A stretch of DNA of 64,000 nt from Tillandsia leiboldiana (lineage: Eukaryota; Streptophyta; Magnoliopsida; Poales; Bromeliaceae). The number at the start of each line of letters is the position of its first letter. The first letter of the stretch is position 1. Under the pieces are notes generated by a model that was not told where the DNA came from, did not search any database, and saw only the letters and a list, made by a program, of their open reading frames with translations. Location of the stretch: NCBI GenBank assembly GCA_029204045.2, contig CM055077.1:13964584-14028583 (forward strand). The letters run 5' to 3'. Below are positions 21,200 through 32,690 of the stretch, in pieces. Both the position numbers and the translations under genes were made by a program.

Positions 21200-24100
21200 T
21201 TTAGACTTTCGCTGGATTGGGTCGAGTGTTGTTGTGTACTGTTTTGTTGTTTTGTCGTGGCGAGCGGTGTCTCCCCGACGCTGGGTTTTGACCCGTGTGC
21301 ATCCTGTCATAGCAGTTGAGCTTGAGCAGTTGGTTTTGGGCCGGATACCCGGATTGAGGTCAGAGAACCCCGGACCCAGATGACAGGATTGTCTGAGGCT
21401 TGTCAGTGGCTGAGGGAGCAGCTGGTCTTGGTGACACAGTTGTCGGAGCACTGAGTAACCCCCTCTGTGCCAAGGTTTAGTGTCGAGGCACCGAGGTAGG
21501 GTGGATGGTTGACAGCTGGTGAGCTGTGGGACATGATCGACCTATTGAGCCATATTTGGCAGATGAACCACCTCGACTCGTAAGATTGAGTTTAGAGCCC
21601 TTGGAGGCAGAGTCGCGGCTGGTGGTGATGGAGTGATTAATTGAGAGCCTCCCTGTGCTTGTGAGTGTATGCAGTTGTTGAACTGCGCGCTCCAGATTCG
21701 AGGGACGAGGCGCATAGGATATATGAGACTGGGAGTGGATGGCGCCAGGGCACCTTTCTGTTATTCAGTCCCTCCATTGTAGATTTAGACGCCTCGATGG
21801 AGCAGGCACAGTGTATGGAGCGCGGCATTGCAGTTCCTTTGGATAGGGATCTGCCGCCAGAGGTGAGTTCTGGATTTTGGCGCTTGGCGCCGGATGATAG
21901 AGGACAGATCGGCCGGCAGGGGCATGACTAATTTTCTTTTCTTGGATGACGAATTCTCGAGATGTCAGAGGTCGAGTGGACCCCGAAGGCGACATTAGTA
22001 TTTTATCAGAGTGGCGCAACGATAGCGTGGATTTGTTATCTGCGGAGGACCTTATTCGTCGCCTCATTGTGATCAGAGACAGAGGTCGTGCTTCCTAGTG
22101 ATAGCCCTGATTTTCAGGCAGATTGAGCGACAACCACTTGCTTTGAGCGGATGAATCTGTGCCGCCCGGTTGGAGGGCGCCACGGTAGTGGATTGAGCGT
22201 CGCAGGTGGGATTTCACCACGGTAGTCGGAGTTAGAGCATGCTCCACTCTTACATGGGTTAGAGGCAGATTTGTTACCACGTGCACTAGAGGTACATGTT
22301 CCTGTTGTTGTTGTGCACGTGGAGGAGGCTTTTGGATCATGTCCAGTGCAGCCGAGACCGCGAGTTACCGGCAGAATTATTGGAAATTATCGCAATTAGG
22401 TGTTTGACCTGATGCTTGAGATTGTTTGGCACAATGCCACAGAATGTTTGACTGCGGCGAGAGAAGACCTTGATCTTCGGCAAGGCAGACAAGAGGAGGC
22501 TTGCTTGTTGAGATTGTTAGAGCACTCGGGTTTTAGCGACAGGATGAGAGGTGCTTACGGCGGCACCGGGACTCGAGGATATCTCTGTTGCCCACGAGAT
22601 CCCGGGTGTGATTTCACCTTAGTTGTTGGTAATGCCGCCGGTTAGGGAGATAGAGATTGCGTTTGACGTGGTTCGGGGAACCGCGCCACCCTGGACAGCA
22701 CCTCATTGGATATCGCCGGTAGAGCTGAGAGAGCTGTTGGCACAGTTGCAGGATCTGATGGATCGAGGGGTCTGTTTGACCTAGTGCCACGCCGTTGGTA
22801 TACGGTGGTGATGCCACGTCGTTGATACACGACTGTGAGGATCCTTTTATGGTTCGAGTGTAGACAGGTCCGGGTAGTATCTATGACCTTTCGATGGAAC
22901 TATACTCCGGCAGTTGGTGGATGATGCGAGCACCCACTTGGAGTTAGACAGGCGAGGACTTCGCCTAGATGGCGTTTTGGACACGGTGGTGGCATTATGA
23001 GTTGTTAGCGAGGCCCAATGGAATGACGAATGCCCTGTGGACTTCAAGATCTGAGGGATTGTATGTCCCAGTTGTACTTGGGCGAACTGGGAGTGGTGTT
23101 TTCCGAGGATATTTTGATTTACTCCCAGAGTGACTTGGAGCACGAGGAGCACTTTGTGAATGTGCTACCATGCCGTGTGGATGAAGTAGTATGCCAAGTT
23201 ATCGAGGTACAAGTTGTAGCTGCAGAAGCATACCCTCTTGGGTCGCTTTGTTCGAGCCGTAGGGGCGGCGGTGGAACCCGACCTAATGGATGTTAATCAA
23301 GTTGACGGAGACCAACTTTCATTCTTGAGGTGAGGAGCTTCTAGACTTGGCGGTGCCGAGAGAGCATGGCCAATGGTTAATGTGACTGGTATTAGCGCCA
23401 ATGCTAGTGTTTCCTGTGTTGGGAGATGGAATTGTGTGTTTTGGTGATGCCTCCCATTGTGGCTGTAGAGTTACCGTGGGTCGATTTTCGGTCCACACTT
23501 CGTTAGTCCAACCTTATGAGTATGATGGCAGGACGAACCGCTGTTTTGCAGGCAGCTTGGATTCCACAGTTGAGCCTCTCAGTACGCCTTTTATTCCCAG
23601 CTTTGATTGATATACCTGGCGTAGGCCATGCCTGCTTGGCTATCGGTGTTGATTACTCAGCATTTCCGTTCTTTACCATGTGATAGATCAGGATTTCAAC
23701 TTCAGTTTACAGTATTCGCCATGCGGTGCCGATGGAGGTTACAGCTTTCAGCATGTTGAATGGGATTTATGCGGATTGTCGTGCTGGTTCGGATTTTTGA
23801 CCGTGAGTTAGGGCATCAGCTTTATGATCGCCTTTTTGCCAGTTTTCAGTCCCGTTCACTGACGGTTTGATCCCCGTCAGGGTGTCCTTTATTAGTTGAG
23901 AGATCGACTTCGACTCGTGGGTCTGTTGGGGTTTTGTTGGCAGTTTGATGTGACCAACTGTGGCATGAGATTGTGTCTCTTGGGGACCCCTTTTGAGGGT
24001 AGCCCGGTGGGTGAGTAGCCCATTCGGGTGATTTGGATCGGGAAGCAACCGAGAGAAGACCCCAGCCTATTGGATGAATGCGTGGGTATGCTTCGGGTCA

Positions 24101-24399
24101 CCTTGTTGAATTTACACCAGGATGTGGTTTGGTGCGTGTTGCACCGATGGTTATTCTGTTTTTCCCCCCAGCTTTTGATGGAGCCTCTGTGTTGTTTTAC
24201 GTCTCAGCTCAGGTGTGTTTTTACTTTTGGATCCCTCGCCATGATTGACTTGTCTATTGAGATCTGTGATTGTTGGAGTACGAGGAACGCCCGTTGCGAA
24301 TTCTGGCTCGAGAGATGAGGGAATCGCGCAATCGGGGCCATGCCGTACTGGGTATTGTTGGTTATTGGGGAGTGATCACGGGGAGTGTGTGGTGTGTGG
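21200..24399 (+). pseudogene. G1 gag-pol remnants
   Basis: No long open frame. Recognisable shreds, in the right order: a block near 22255-22330 matching the G2 region after protease (LLPRALEVHV versus FLPRAREVQI); RT start near 22645-22760 ([16 protein letters not shown]); RT catalytic region 23090-23165 reading VVFSEDILIYSQS where G2 has [13 protein letters not shown]; chromodomain tail 24270-24390 (YEERPLRILAREM). Stops and frameshifts throughout. About 21300-22200 looks like decayed gag. Confidence 0.65.
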
Positions 24400-24499
24400 N
24401 NNNNNNNNNNNNNNNNNNNNNNNNNNNNNNNNNNNNNNNNNNNNNNNNNNNNNNNNNNNNNNNNNNNNNNNNNNNNNNNNNNNNNNNNNNNNNNNNNNN
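24400..24499. other. Assembly gap, 100 N
   Basis: Exactly 100 N, a conventional filler for a gap of unknown size, sitting between the G1 remnant and the first base of the G2 5' LTR. Confidence 0.99.
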
Positions 24500-27400
24500 T
24501 GTAGTGTCCCGTTTTCCCCTGTGTTTTTCCCCTGTTTCGGGTGTTGACACCTGTTATGGTGTGTGGGGCCCCAACATGTCAAAGTTATGTTGTTTGAACC
24601 AAGAGATTTGGGAGCAAGCCTGACCTTCGGCTGCCTTTGCCGAATTTTAGGAGTGGAATCAGGCTAATCGGAGGCCGTATTTGAATTCAGCGCGGCGGAA
24701 AAACGCTTGAAAACGGCTATTTACTTATTTATTTTGGAGTCCGGATGCCCAAAACGGACCCCCGGAAGTTTTCTGCGCAAATGGTGCACGGGGGAGCTGT
24801 GGACCGGCCGGGGACACGTGGCAGGCTCTTATTGGGCCGGCGCACGGCTCTCGGTCCATGGAGCGGGCCGCCAGTGCACGTGGACCGGCGGGCCACGTGG
24901 CAGGCACCGGTTGGCCCGGCGCAGTGCGCTCGGCGCGCGGGGGCATGCGCGGGCAGCGCGGGCAGCCGGGCAGGGGCGGAGGCGGTGCGCAGTGCACGGT
25001 GGACCGGGCGCGCCACGTGGCGGCCCCAGATTGGGTGGCCTAGGCGCACGGCGCACGCTGGGCCACGCGGGTTGCGGCCGTACGCACGTGGGCGGCGGGC
25101 GGCCGCCACCGCCGTGTCAGGCACGGCAGCGCACGTGGGCCACGTGGCGCCGCCCCAGTGGCGGGCGCCACACCCCCGCGCCGCTGATTGGGGGACGCGT
25201 GGCGCTTCCCCCTGGGCCCGCACGGCTGCCGCCTGTTTGGCGGACACGTGTCGGGCCCTGGGGGCGGTCGGACCGGGCGTTGCGTGCGGCCGATCCGCTG
25301 TGCGAGCGGGGCTTGGGCCGGCCGCACTGTGCGCGCCCGTAAATGGCTGGGCCGGGCCGCACTGTGCGCGCCCGAAATGGGCCGGGCCGCACTGTGTTGC
25401 GCCCAACTCCGGGACATATTGGGAATTATCCCAATTGTTTTTTGGGCCTATATAAAGGCCTCCCCTCCCTTCTTTTTCTCTGTTTTCCGAGAGATAGAGA
25501 GAGAACCTGTGGGAGGGGCCTTAGAGAAGTTTTTCATCTTCTTATTTTCTACCTCGTGGTGCGTTCCCAGATTTTCTGGAAGTTCGTCACAGCGGCGATC
25601 CGGATTTTACAGTGTGCCTCGTTTTTTCCCCAATCTGGCCCGTTATCGTCGCATTTAGTCCGAGGAGTCCCCTGCGCAGTACAGGAGTCCTTTTTCGACG
25701 ATTTCTTCGCCGGTGTGTTCCTAAAGAGGTAGGGCTTCGTTTTCCATGTTTGGTGGTTCTCTCTGGATTCCGAATCCTTGGCACGATTCCCGAGGTGTTT
25801 TTGACCCCCTCTTTTGCTGGTTTGGGTTTTTGGACACGCGGCGACTTCGACGAATTATTTCTCAGCGTAGGATATCAGATCTGGGCGATTCAAGAGTCGA
25901 TTTTGGGCTACTTTTCGCGAGGAATGCAACCGTGATTTTTTTGAGATTTTAGGAGCTCGAGGCAGAGGTGAATTCCTCGTTGTGCGTGCTGATTGTAAAA
26001 ACAGCAATTATGTGTTTGGAACTTGTAGTTTTTACACCGTGTACACTTGTGTGATGTTGTAGGATACTGTTTCAGCTGACGGTGTGCTTAGAGGACAAGC
26101 GGGTATTTTCTGGGTGTATTGTGCATGCTTTTCGAGATGGGTGGTTGCGTTTCCCCTCTTTGTTGACTTGCTCACTAGGAATAGTAGAGTTTCCCAATTA
26201 TAAATGTGACAGTTAACTCGTGGTATATGAACCTATTGCATTGGCCCCCCAAAATTACTTGATAGCTTCTATGTGATCAATCTGGGACAATGAAGTTGGA
26301 CAATTGCTATATCTTAAACTGCATGCAAATAAATAATCCACATAATGTTTTAAAATGATTCTTTACAAGAAACCTTAGTCACTTTTCTAATACTTTTTAA
26401 AGGAATAATTGTATGTTTAATTGGACATCTAGTTAGGCCACCATTTTACTGCCAGCACCGTATTATGGGATTTGACTTAGGAGAAAACATGTTTTATTGT
26501 TATTCTTCTCTATCGATGCATGACGATCGAGTCAGATCGGGATCTTGAGATAGTGTAGTTGGATCTTGAGTCTGGGACAGTTAGACTCTTCTTGGGGATT
26601 GTGGGAGATAGTGGCAACCGCGAATTTTGGGCGGTTGACCGGATGTTATTATCACATCAGATTGGGGATCAGGGTTGCATTAGTGGATGGAGTATTCCCA
26701 CTTTGATCATGGTCATGATCCAGTCCTGCTATTGTGAGACATCGGTTACAGAGATGATTGATACAGAGATACTTTACTCGTGTGGGTCGCTCCCCTCGAG
26801 TGCCACTCCGGAGTAGGCTTTTTGACCGTGATGGGTGCCGGTCAGTTGGTGAGTTGTGAGTGATGACAGAGCAGGCAGTGCCAGTATTTCCTGGCCCTCT
26901 GATTGGGTTTCTTTGGGCAGTCAGCTTTATAGTTGCATATATACAGTTATCTTTTGGCACTGCATTTAGAGGCATAGTAGTGGTAGTTCCTTTTCCAGCA
27001 GTCTTTATTACATACCACTGTTCTTTTCTTTTGCCTCTTTATTCCCAGTGGGTGCGTCAGCATTAGAGGTTTTACCCACTAGGGGAGGCTACTGGTTGTC
27101 TAGTAGTTCTCACCCCCATTATTGTTTTCTGTCCTCCTTTCCCTTTGTTTTGCAGAGTCATCTGTGGGAGCTGCTGGGCCTTCAGCGGCAGATCGAGGTA
27201 AGAGGATCGCCGACTAGCTAGATCGTCTACCCCAAGTGAGAGACTAGCGAGGTTTTTATTGTACCCCCTTTCGTATCTCAGACTTCAGTAGTTTCCTTTT
27301 GGGTCTGGCTTTGGCCAGCTGGTTGTATATTTTTTTGGTGAGCTGGGAGTATATTGTACTTTTATTTCAGCTTGTAGCTTATTTCAAGTCTGAGATTACT

Positions 27401-27551
27401 TTTAGTTCTATTAGTTCAGCTCTGTTTATGCTCTTTTATTGTATATTATCTATCTGAGCAGGTTACCAGCGCTTCGTGCACATAGAAAATTCTGTGTGCA
27501 CGGCGGATCTGTTGGCGGGCCCGGGTCCCGGTTTACACCCGGGGCGTGACA
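24500..27551 (+). repeat. G2 5' LTR
   Basis: TGTAGTGTCCCG ... CGGGGCGTGACA. From about 26100 it is almost identical to the 3' LTR. Nearer the gap, differences are mostly single-base indels in homopolymers and GC-rich DNA, suggesting imperfect polishing rather than age. Confidence 0.93.
24818..25456 (+). promoter_or_regulatory. G2 5' LTR U3: CACGTG cluster and TATA box
   Basis: At least six CACGTG cores (near 24823, 24894, 25014, 25086, 25132, 25139, 25243), several in the ABRE/G-box context CCACGTGGC, within about 630 bp upstream of TATATAAA (25449-25456). Repeats of GGGCCGCACTGTGCGCGCCC lie between the cluster and the TATA box. The equivalent TATA of the 3' LTR is 33657-33664. Promoter function inferred from motifs. 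Confidence 0.6.
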
Positions 27552-27559
27552 GATTAAGT

Positions 27560-27571
27560 TGGTATCAGAGC
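27560..27571 (+). other. G2 primer-binding site (initiator Met tRNA)
   Basis: TGGTATCAGAGC, 8 bp after the 5' LTR. Confidence 0.9.
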
Positions 27572-27713
27572 TTAGGGATAGGTCAGTTGGGACTTAGGAA
27601 ACCCTAGGCTTTTGGCAGACCCTAGGATGATAGGGCGCGAGAGGCGTGACACTTCGCGAAAGTCGTTGATTTATTTATTGGACTCTTCCAGTGAGTGAAG
27701 AGGGATCGACATA

Positions 27714-27772
27714 CCCAATTTCTGGTGGACCGTTATGTTGGCTGCAGACAACATAAAGTCGCAGAAATTGGG
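27714..27772 (+). other. G2 leader two-tier stem-loop
   Basis: Outer arms CCCAATTTCTG (27714-27724) and CAGAAATTGGG (27762-27772) pair perfectly over 11 bp. Inner arms TTATGTTG (27733-27740) and CAACATAA (27749-27756) pair over 8 bp. Apical loop GCTGCAGA contains the self-complementary CTGCAG. Between primer site and gag start, where retroviral packaging/dimerisation signals lie. Function inferred. Confidence 0.7.
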
Positions 27773-27843
27773 GGATGTCTTTGACTTTCGCTAGATTGGG
27801 TCGTGTGGGATTATGTTACTTATTCATGATTTCTTGTGGCAGG

Positions 27844-29652
27844 ATGCCTCCCCGACGTCGGATCCCTACTCGGGGTGTCCCGTTACCCCCTGATGAGCCA
27901 GAGCAGCCTACACCCCCCGAGCTTACTGAGTTGAGGGCCTTGGTGGCCCAATTGGCGGAGGGTCAGCGCCGTCAGGGGCAGAGGATCGATCAGTTGCTTG
28001 CTCAGAGAGAGGCACCACCCCCAGCTGTTCCTGAGGCCCTTGTGCCTCCTGTTGCACTTTTTGTACCGTCAGCGCCATCTTCGAGTAGCGGGGCTCCTGG
28101 AGCTATTCAGCCTTTGACTGCGGAGGAGGAGCAGGATATCGCTAACAAACTCTCCAAGTTTGTTCAGCGGGGACCCCCTAGATTCTCAGGGCGGGATACA
28201 CAGCCCTGGGCTGTTGGGAGATGGCTTTCTGTGATGGAGAAGCTTTTTCGGGACTTCTTCATCGGCCCGAGGTATCGAGTGGACATGGCGGTGCACTGTT
28301 TGGACGGAGATGCTGATTTTTGGTGGCAGCGGGTAGAGCCCCTGGAGTTCCGGATTACTCGGCAGCTGCCTTGGGAGGAGTTCCGACGGATGGTGCTGGA
28401 CACCTATTTTTCGACCAGTGTGAAGAAGTTGGAGGACGACTTGAATAACCTGCAGCAGGGCGATCGATCGGCTCATGCCTATTTCCAGGAGTTCACGGAG
28501 TTGCTGAACTGTGTGCCCTTCGTCGCTCGTGACGGTCCGCACCAGGTTGAGTTGTTCGAGGGAGGCCTCCGTCCAGAGATTTATACACTGGTGCATGCTC
28601 AGAGATTTCAGACTCTGGAGGCAGCCGCAGAGCATGCACAATGGGTGGAGAGAGGTGATCAGGTGGTGGCCAGACAGAGGGCCGCGGTCGCTCAGAGCTC
28701 CGACAGAAAGCGACCAGCCCAGGACGAGGGGGGACAGGCCAGTACTTGGAGGCCGCCCCGACCGCCACCGCCTCAGTTCCCAGGCCGTGGGCGTTCGGAG
28801 CGGCGAGGGCCTAGTGGGTCCCAGAGGCCCCCGCAGCAGCAGCAGCAGAAGCAACAGCAGAGATCGCAGTCGTCGCAGCGCGGGTCTCAGCGGCAGCCAC
28901 ATCGACAGCAACAGTCTCAGCAGCAGCAGTCCCGACAGTCACGGGCTCCCAGCAGTTGTATCTTCTGTGGAGGTCCGCACTTCCCCAGCACTTGCGACCA
29001 GTGGTGGGGTCACTTCTACGGATGTGGACAGCCAGGGCACATTCGAGCTGCGTGCCCCTTTTCGACCTCAGCCGCTCCTTCTTCAGCATCTGCCCCAGCA
29101 TCATCGCAGCAGCGGTCGACGGCTCAGCGGCCTTTTACTCTAGCGAGCAAGCCATCTTCTTCCCATCCCACCGATTATCGCCCTCCAGCTCAGAGTGGGC
29201 GAGTGTATGCTGCACAGGTAGAGGATTCTTCGGCAGCGAACCATGTGGTGGCAGGTATCACCTTACTCTCTGGCATTAGGACTCGTACCTTATTTGATAC
29301 TGGAGCATCGCATTCTTTCATTAGTAGATCTTATGCATCATTACATGGGTTAGAGGTAGGATTTTTGCCACGTGCACGAGAGGTTCAGATTCCCGATCAC
29401 ACTTTGCACGTGGAGGAGTGTTGTTGGTCCTGCCCGATGCAGATCGAGTCCTGGATTATGCCAGCAGACCTGTTGGTCTTGAGACAGCTGAGGGACTTTG
29501 ATGTGATTCTTGGGATGGACTGGCTGGCTCGGTATTTCGCGACTATTGATTGTGCCGCGAGGACTGTCACTTTTAGAGAGCCAGGCCAGGAGATGTTTGT
29601 ATATCGGGGATGTCAGAGTGCTTTCTTTGCCTCTGTGGTTTCGACTTCCTGA
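27844..29652 (+). pseudogene. G2 gag and aspartic protease
   Basis: I take ATG 27844 (MPPRRRIPTRG) as start; the upstream in-frame ATG 27775 adds 23 residues starting inside the leader. Residues about 95-280: gag capsid-type domain (PPRFSGRDTQPW, FWWQRVEPLEF, EEFRRMVLDTYF, LFEGGLRPEIYTLV). About 300-365: a Gln/Ser/Arg-rich linker. Then two cysteine blocks, CIFCGGPHFPSTC and YGCGQPGHIRAAC; the second lacks its first Cys (Phe at 29014-29016). Protease: TRTLFDTGASHSFIS with catalytic DTG at about 29295. Stop TGA at 29650-29652; the same frame continues beyond it, so it is an internal nonsense codon of one polyprotein. Confidence 0.88.
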
Positions 29653-31269
29653 GCGAGGCGGATGATTCATCGAGGATGTGTAGCCTTTTTGGCTAGTGTT
29701 GTTGAGGGGCCTACGGCAACACCGGGACTCGGGGATATTCCTATTGCCCGCGAGTTTCCGGATGTTTTTCCACCCGAGCTGACTAGTATGCCGCCAGACA
29801 GAGAGATTGAGTTTGTGATTGACGTAGTTCCAGGAACTGCGCCAATCTCTAAGGCTCCTTATCGGATGGCACCGGCTGAGCTGCGAGAGCTTAAAGCACA
29901 GCTGCAAGATCTGATGGATAAGGGCTTTATTAGACCAAGTGTGTCGCCTTGGGGAGCACCGGTGCTATTCGTAAAAAAGAAGGATGGGTCACTTCGGTTG
30001 TGTGTGGACTATAGGGAATTGAACAAAGTGACCATTAAGAACAAGTACCCTTTGCCGCGCATCGATGATCTCTTTGATCAGCTGCAAGGGTCTTGTGTAT
30101 TTTCCAAGATTGATCTACAGTCTGGTTACCACCAACTGAAGGTGAAGGCCGAGGATATTCCTAAGACTGCTTTCAGATCACGGTACGGGCATTATGAGTT
30201 TACAGTTATGCCGTTTGGATTGACTAATGCCCCTGCCGCCTTTATGGACTTGATGAACAGGATATTTCGGCCATTTCTGGATCGCTTCGTGGTGGTGTTC
30301 ATTGATGATATCCTTATTTACTCCCGAAGCGAGGCCGAGCACGAGGAGCACTTGAGGACTATGCTACAACTTCTACGAGATAAGAAGTTGTATGCCAAGC
30401 TGTCAAAGTGCGAGTTTTGGCTTCGGGAGATAGCTTTCTTGGGCCATGTGATTTTCGCCGCCGGTGTAGCAGTAGACCCGGCGAAGATTGAGGCAGTTCG
30501 AGATTGGCCCCGACCGACGACTGTATCTGAGGTGCGCAGCTTCATGGGGTTAGCTGGTTATTATCGTCGGTTTGTGGAAGGCTTTGCGAAGCTTTCCACA
30601 CCCCTCACTCGGTTGACGCGTAAAGGAGTTAAGTTTATCTGGAGTGAGGACTGCCAGAGGAGCTTTGAGGAGCTAAAGGATAGATTGATGACCGCTCATA
30701 TCCTTTCCCTCCCTGTTATGGGGAAAGGATATGTGATCTACAGTGATGCATCGCACAGTGGACTTGGATGCGTGCTGATGCAGGAAGGGAGGGTAATTGC
30801 CTATGCATCGAGACAGCTTAAGAATTACGAGAAGAATTACCCTACCCATGACTTGGAACTTGCTGTCGTGGTGTTTGCACTGAAGCTTTGGCGCCATTAC
30901 CTATATGGGGAGCACTGTGAGATCTACACCGACCACAAGAGCCTAAAGTACCTGTTCACGCAGAAGGAACTGAATTTGAGGCAGCGCAGATGGTTAGAGT
31001 TACTGAAGGATTACGATGTGGATATCCTTTACCATCCAGGAAAGGCCAACGTGGTTGCAGATGCCTTGAGTAGGAGAGTGGTGCAGAGTTTGTCCATGTT
31101 GATTACAAATCAGGCGCCACTGTTAGAGGAGTTGAGACGGCTCGAGATAGAGGTTGTATCCCCTGGGGTCTCTGCTAGACTGATGTCTTTGGTCGTGCAG
31201 CCCACTCTGCTGGAGAGGATCCGGGAGAAACAGAGCGAGGACCCCCATTTGACCAAGATTCGAGATTAG
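29653..31269 (+). pseudogene. G2 reverse transcriptase and RNase H
   Basis: Same frame as gag. [77 protein letters not shown], catalytic [11 protein letters not shown] at about 30295-30325, thumb [14 protein letters not shown]. RNase [17 protein letters not shown] (Asp), [20 protein letters not shown] (Glu), [11 protein letters not shown] (Asp), DALSRR. All catalytic residues are present. Ends with TAG at 31267-31269, followed in the same frame by integrase. RT and RNase H copy the element RNA into DNA inside cytoplasmic particles. Confidence 0.92.
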
Positions 31270-32295
31270 ATTCCGAGTGATCGATCAGGGGATTTTTCAG
31301 TTGATACTGCGGGAGTACTGAGGTACAGGGATCGAGCCTGTGTGCCAGTGGATGCTGAGATCAGAGAGCAGATATTGAGAGAGGCCCATTATACACCTTA
31401 CACCCTTCATCCTGGGGGGACTAAGATGTATAAGGACCTCAAGACACACTTCTGGTGGAATGGCATGAAAAGGGATATTGGGAGGTTTGTGTCTCAGTGT
31501 TTAACTTGTCAGCAGGTAAAAGCTGAGCATCGTGTGCCAGCTGGCAAGTTACAAAGTCTTCCAATTCCCGAGTGGAAATGGGACCACATCACGATGGATT
31601 TTGTGGTCGGATTACCGAGGGCACAAGGAGGTGCAGATGCTATCTGGGTAGTGGTGGATCGACTTACCAAGTCAGCGCACTTTTTGCCTATACAGACTAC
31701 TTGGCCACTCGAACGACTAGCCCAGTTATACTTGGATGAGATAGTGAGGTTACATGGGGTGCCAGCTTCCATAGTGTCAGATAGAGACCCGAGGTTTGTT
31801 TCGCGATTCTGGGGGAGTTTACAGACTACCTTGGGGACTCAGCTCAGATTTAGTACAGCTTTCCACCCACAGACTGATGGACAGTCAGAGCGGACGATTC
31901 AGATCCTTGAGGATATGCTGAGGGCTTGTATCCTAGATTTTGGCGGTGGATGGATTCGACACTTATCACTGGCTGAGTTTGCGTACAACAACAGCTTTCA
32001 AGCGAGCATCCAAATGGCTCCGTTTGAAGCGTTGTACGGACGCAAATGTCGATCACCGCTATATTGGAGTGATGTGGGGGAGAGAAGGACTCTGGGACCA
32101 GATTTGTTGCTAGAGGCAGAAGAAAAGGTCAGAGTGATCCGACAGCACCTTCAGATCGCTCAGAGTCGACAGAGGAGCTATGCTGATGTTCGGCGACGAG
32201 ACTTAGAGTTTCAGGTGGGAGATCATGTATTTCTGAAAGTCTCGCCGTCCAAAGGGATAAGGAGGTTTGGCATTCGCGGGAAACTCAGTCCCTGA
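31270..32295 (+). pseudogene. G2 integrase
   Basis: Continues the polyprotein frame; the first ATG after the stop is 31342. Zinc-binding HHCC: H-YTPYTLH with CLTCQQVK. Catalytic triad: ITMDFVVGLP (Asp, about 31594), IVSDRDPRF (Asp, about 31778), QSERTIQILEDM (Glu, about 31887), with the FHPQTDGQ stretch before the Glu. Ends in TGA at 32293-32295 (GKLSP-stop-YIGPF), just inside the GPY/F region. Inserts element cDNA into the genome. Confidence 0.92.
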
Positions 32296-32643
32296 TACAT
32301 TGGACCCTTTGAGGTATTGGAGCGTATCGGGCCAGTTGCTTACCGACTTGCACTTCCCCCGAGACTGGCTGGTGTCCACGATGTCTTTCATGTTTCCACT
32401 CTGAGGAGGTACGTCTTCGACCCGTCTCACGTCATCGACTTTGCACCACTCGAGGTCAGCGAGGATTTGAGATATGAGGAGCACCCACTGCGGATTCTAG
32501 ATCGGGAGATGAAAGAATTGCGCAATCGGACCATCCCCTATGTGAAGATCCTCTGGAGCAATCATGATGAGCGCGAGGCGACGTGGGAGCTCGAGTCAGC
32601 GATGATGGACGCCTACCCCTACCTGTTCGAGGCTCCGGATTGA
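32296..32643 (+). pseudogene. G2 integrase C-terminus: GPY/F module and chromodomain
   Basis: Same frame after the third stop: YIGPFEVLERIGPVAYRLAL (GPY/F), DVFHVSTLRRYV, then a chromodomain-like segment (LRYEEHPLRILDREM, VKILWSNHDEREATWELE, AYPYLFE) to the real stop at 32641-32643. Chromodomains at the integrase end define chromoviruses and direct insertion towards particular chromatin. This one has the Trp and the ATWE core but lacks some of the aromatic cage of HP1-type domains, as usual for plant chromoviruses of this lineage. Confidence 0.88.
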
Positions 32644-32678
32644 GGTATGATTTTCGTTTCGAGTACGAAACTTTTGTT

Positions 32679-32690
32679 AGTGGGGGAGGA
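32679..32690 (+). other. G2 polypurine tract
   Basis: AGTGGGGGAGGA immediately before the 3' LTR TG. Plus-strand primer site for reverse transcription. Identical to the tract of G4 at 57684-57695. Confidence 0.88.

Larger units (their letters stand above)
16961..24399 (+). mobile_element. G1: Ty3/gypsy chromovirus, 5' LTR and decayed interior
   Basis: 5' LTR 16961-20975, primer site, leader and 3.4 kb of badly decayed gag-pol ending in a chromodomain-tail remnant just before the assembly gap. Inserted in E_B. No 3' LTR of this exact subfamily is visible: the LTR fragments after G2 (35753-36177, 39865-40285) resemble G4's LTR more than this one. Confidence 0.8.

Noticed and set aside
24245..24623. 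ORFs spanning the N block, likewise the start of the 890-codon ORF at 61189
   Set aside because: N codons carry no evidence; the frame on one side of a gap of unknown size says nothing about the other.
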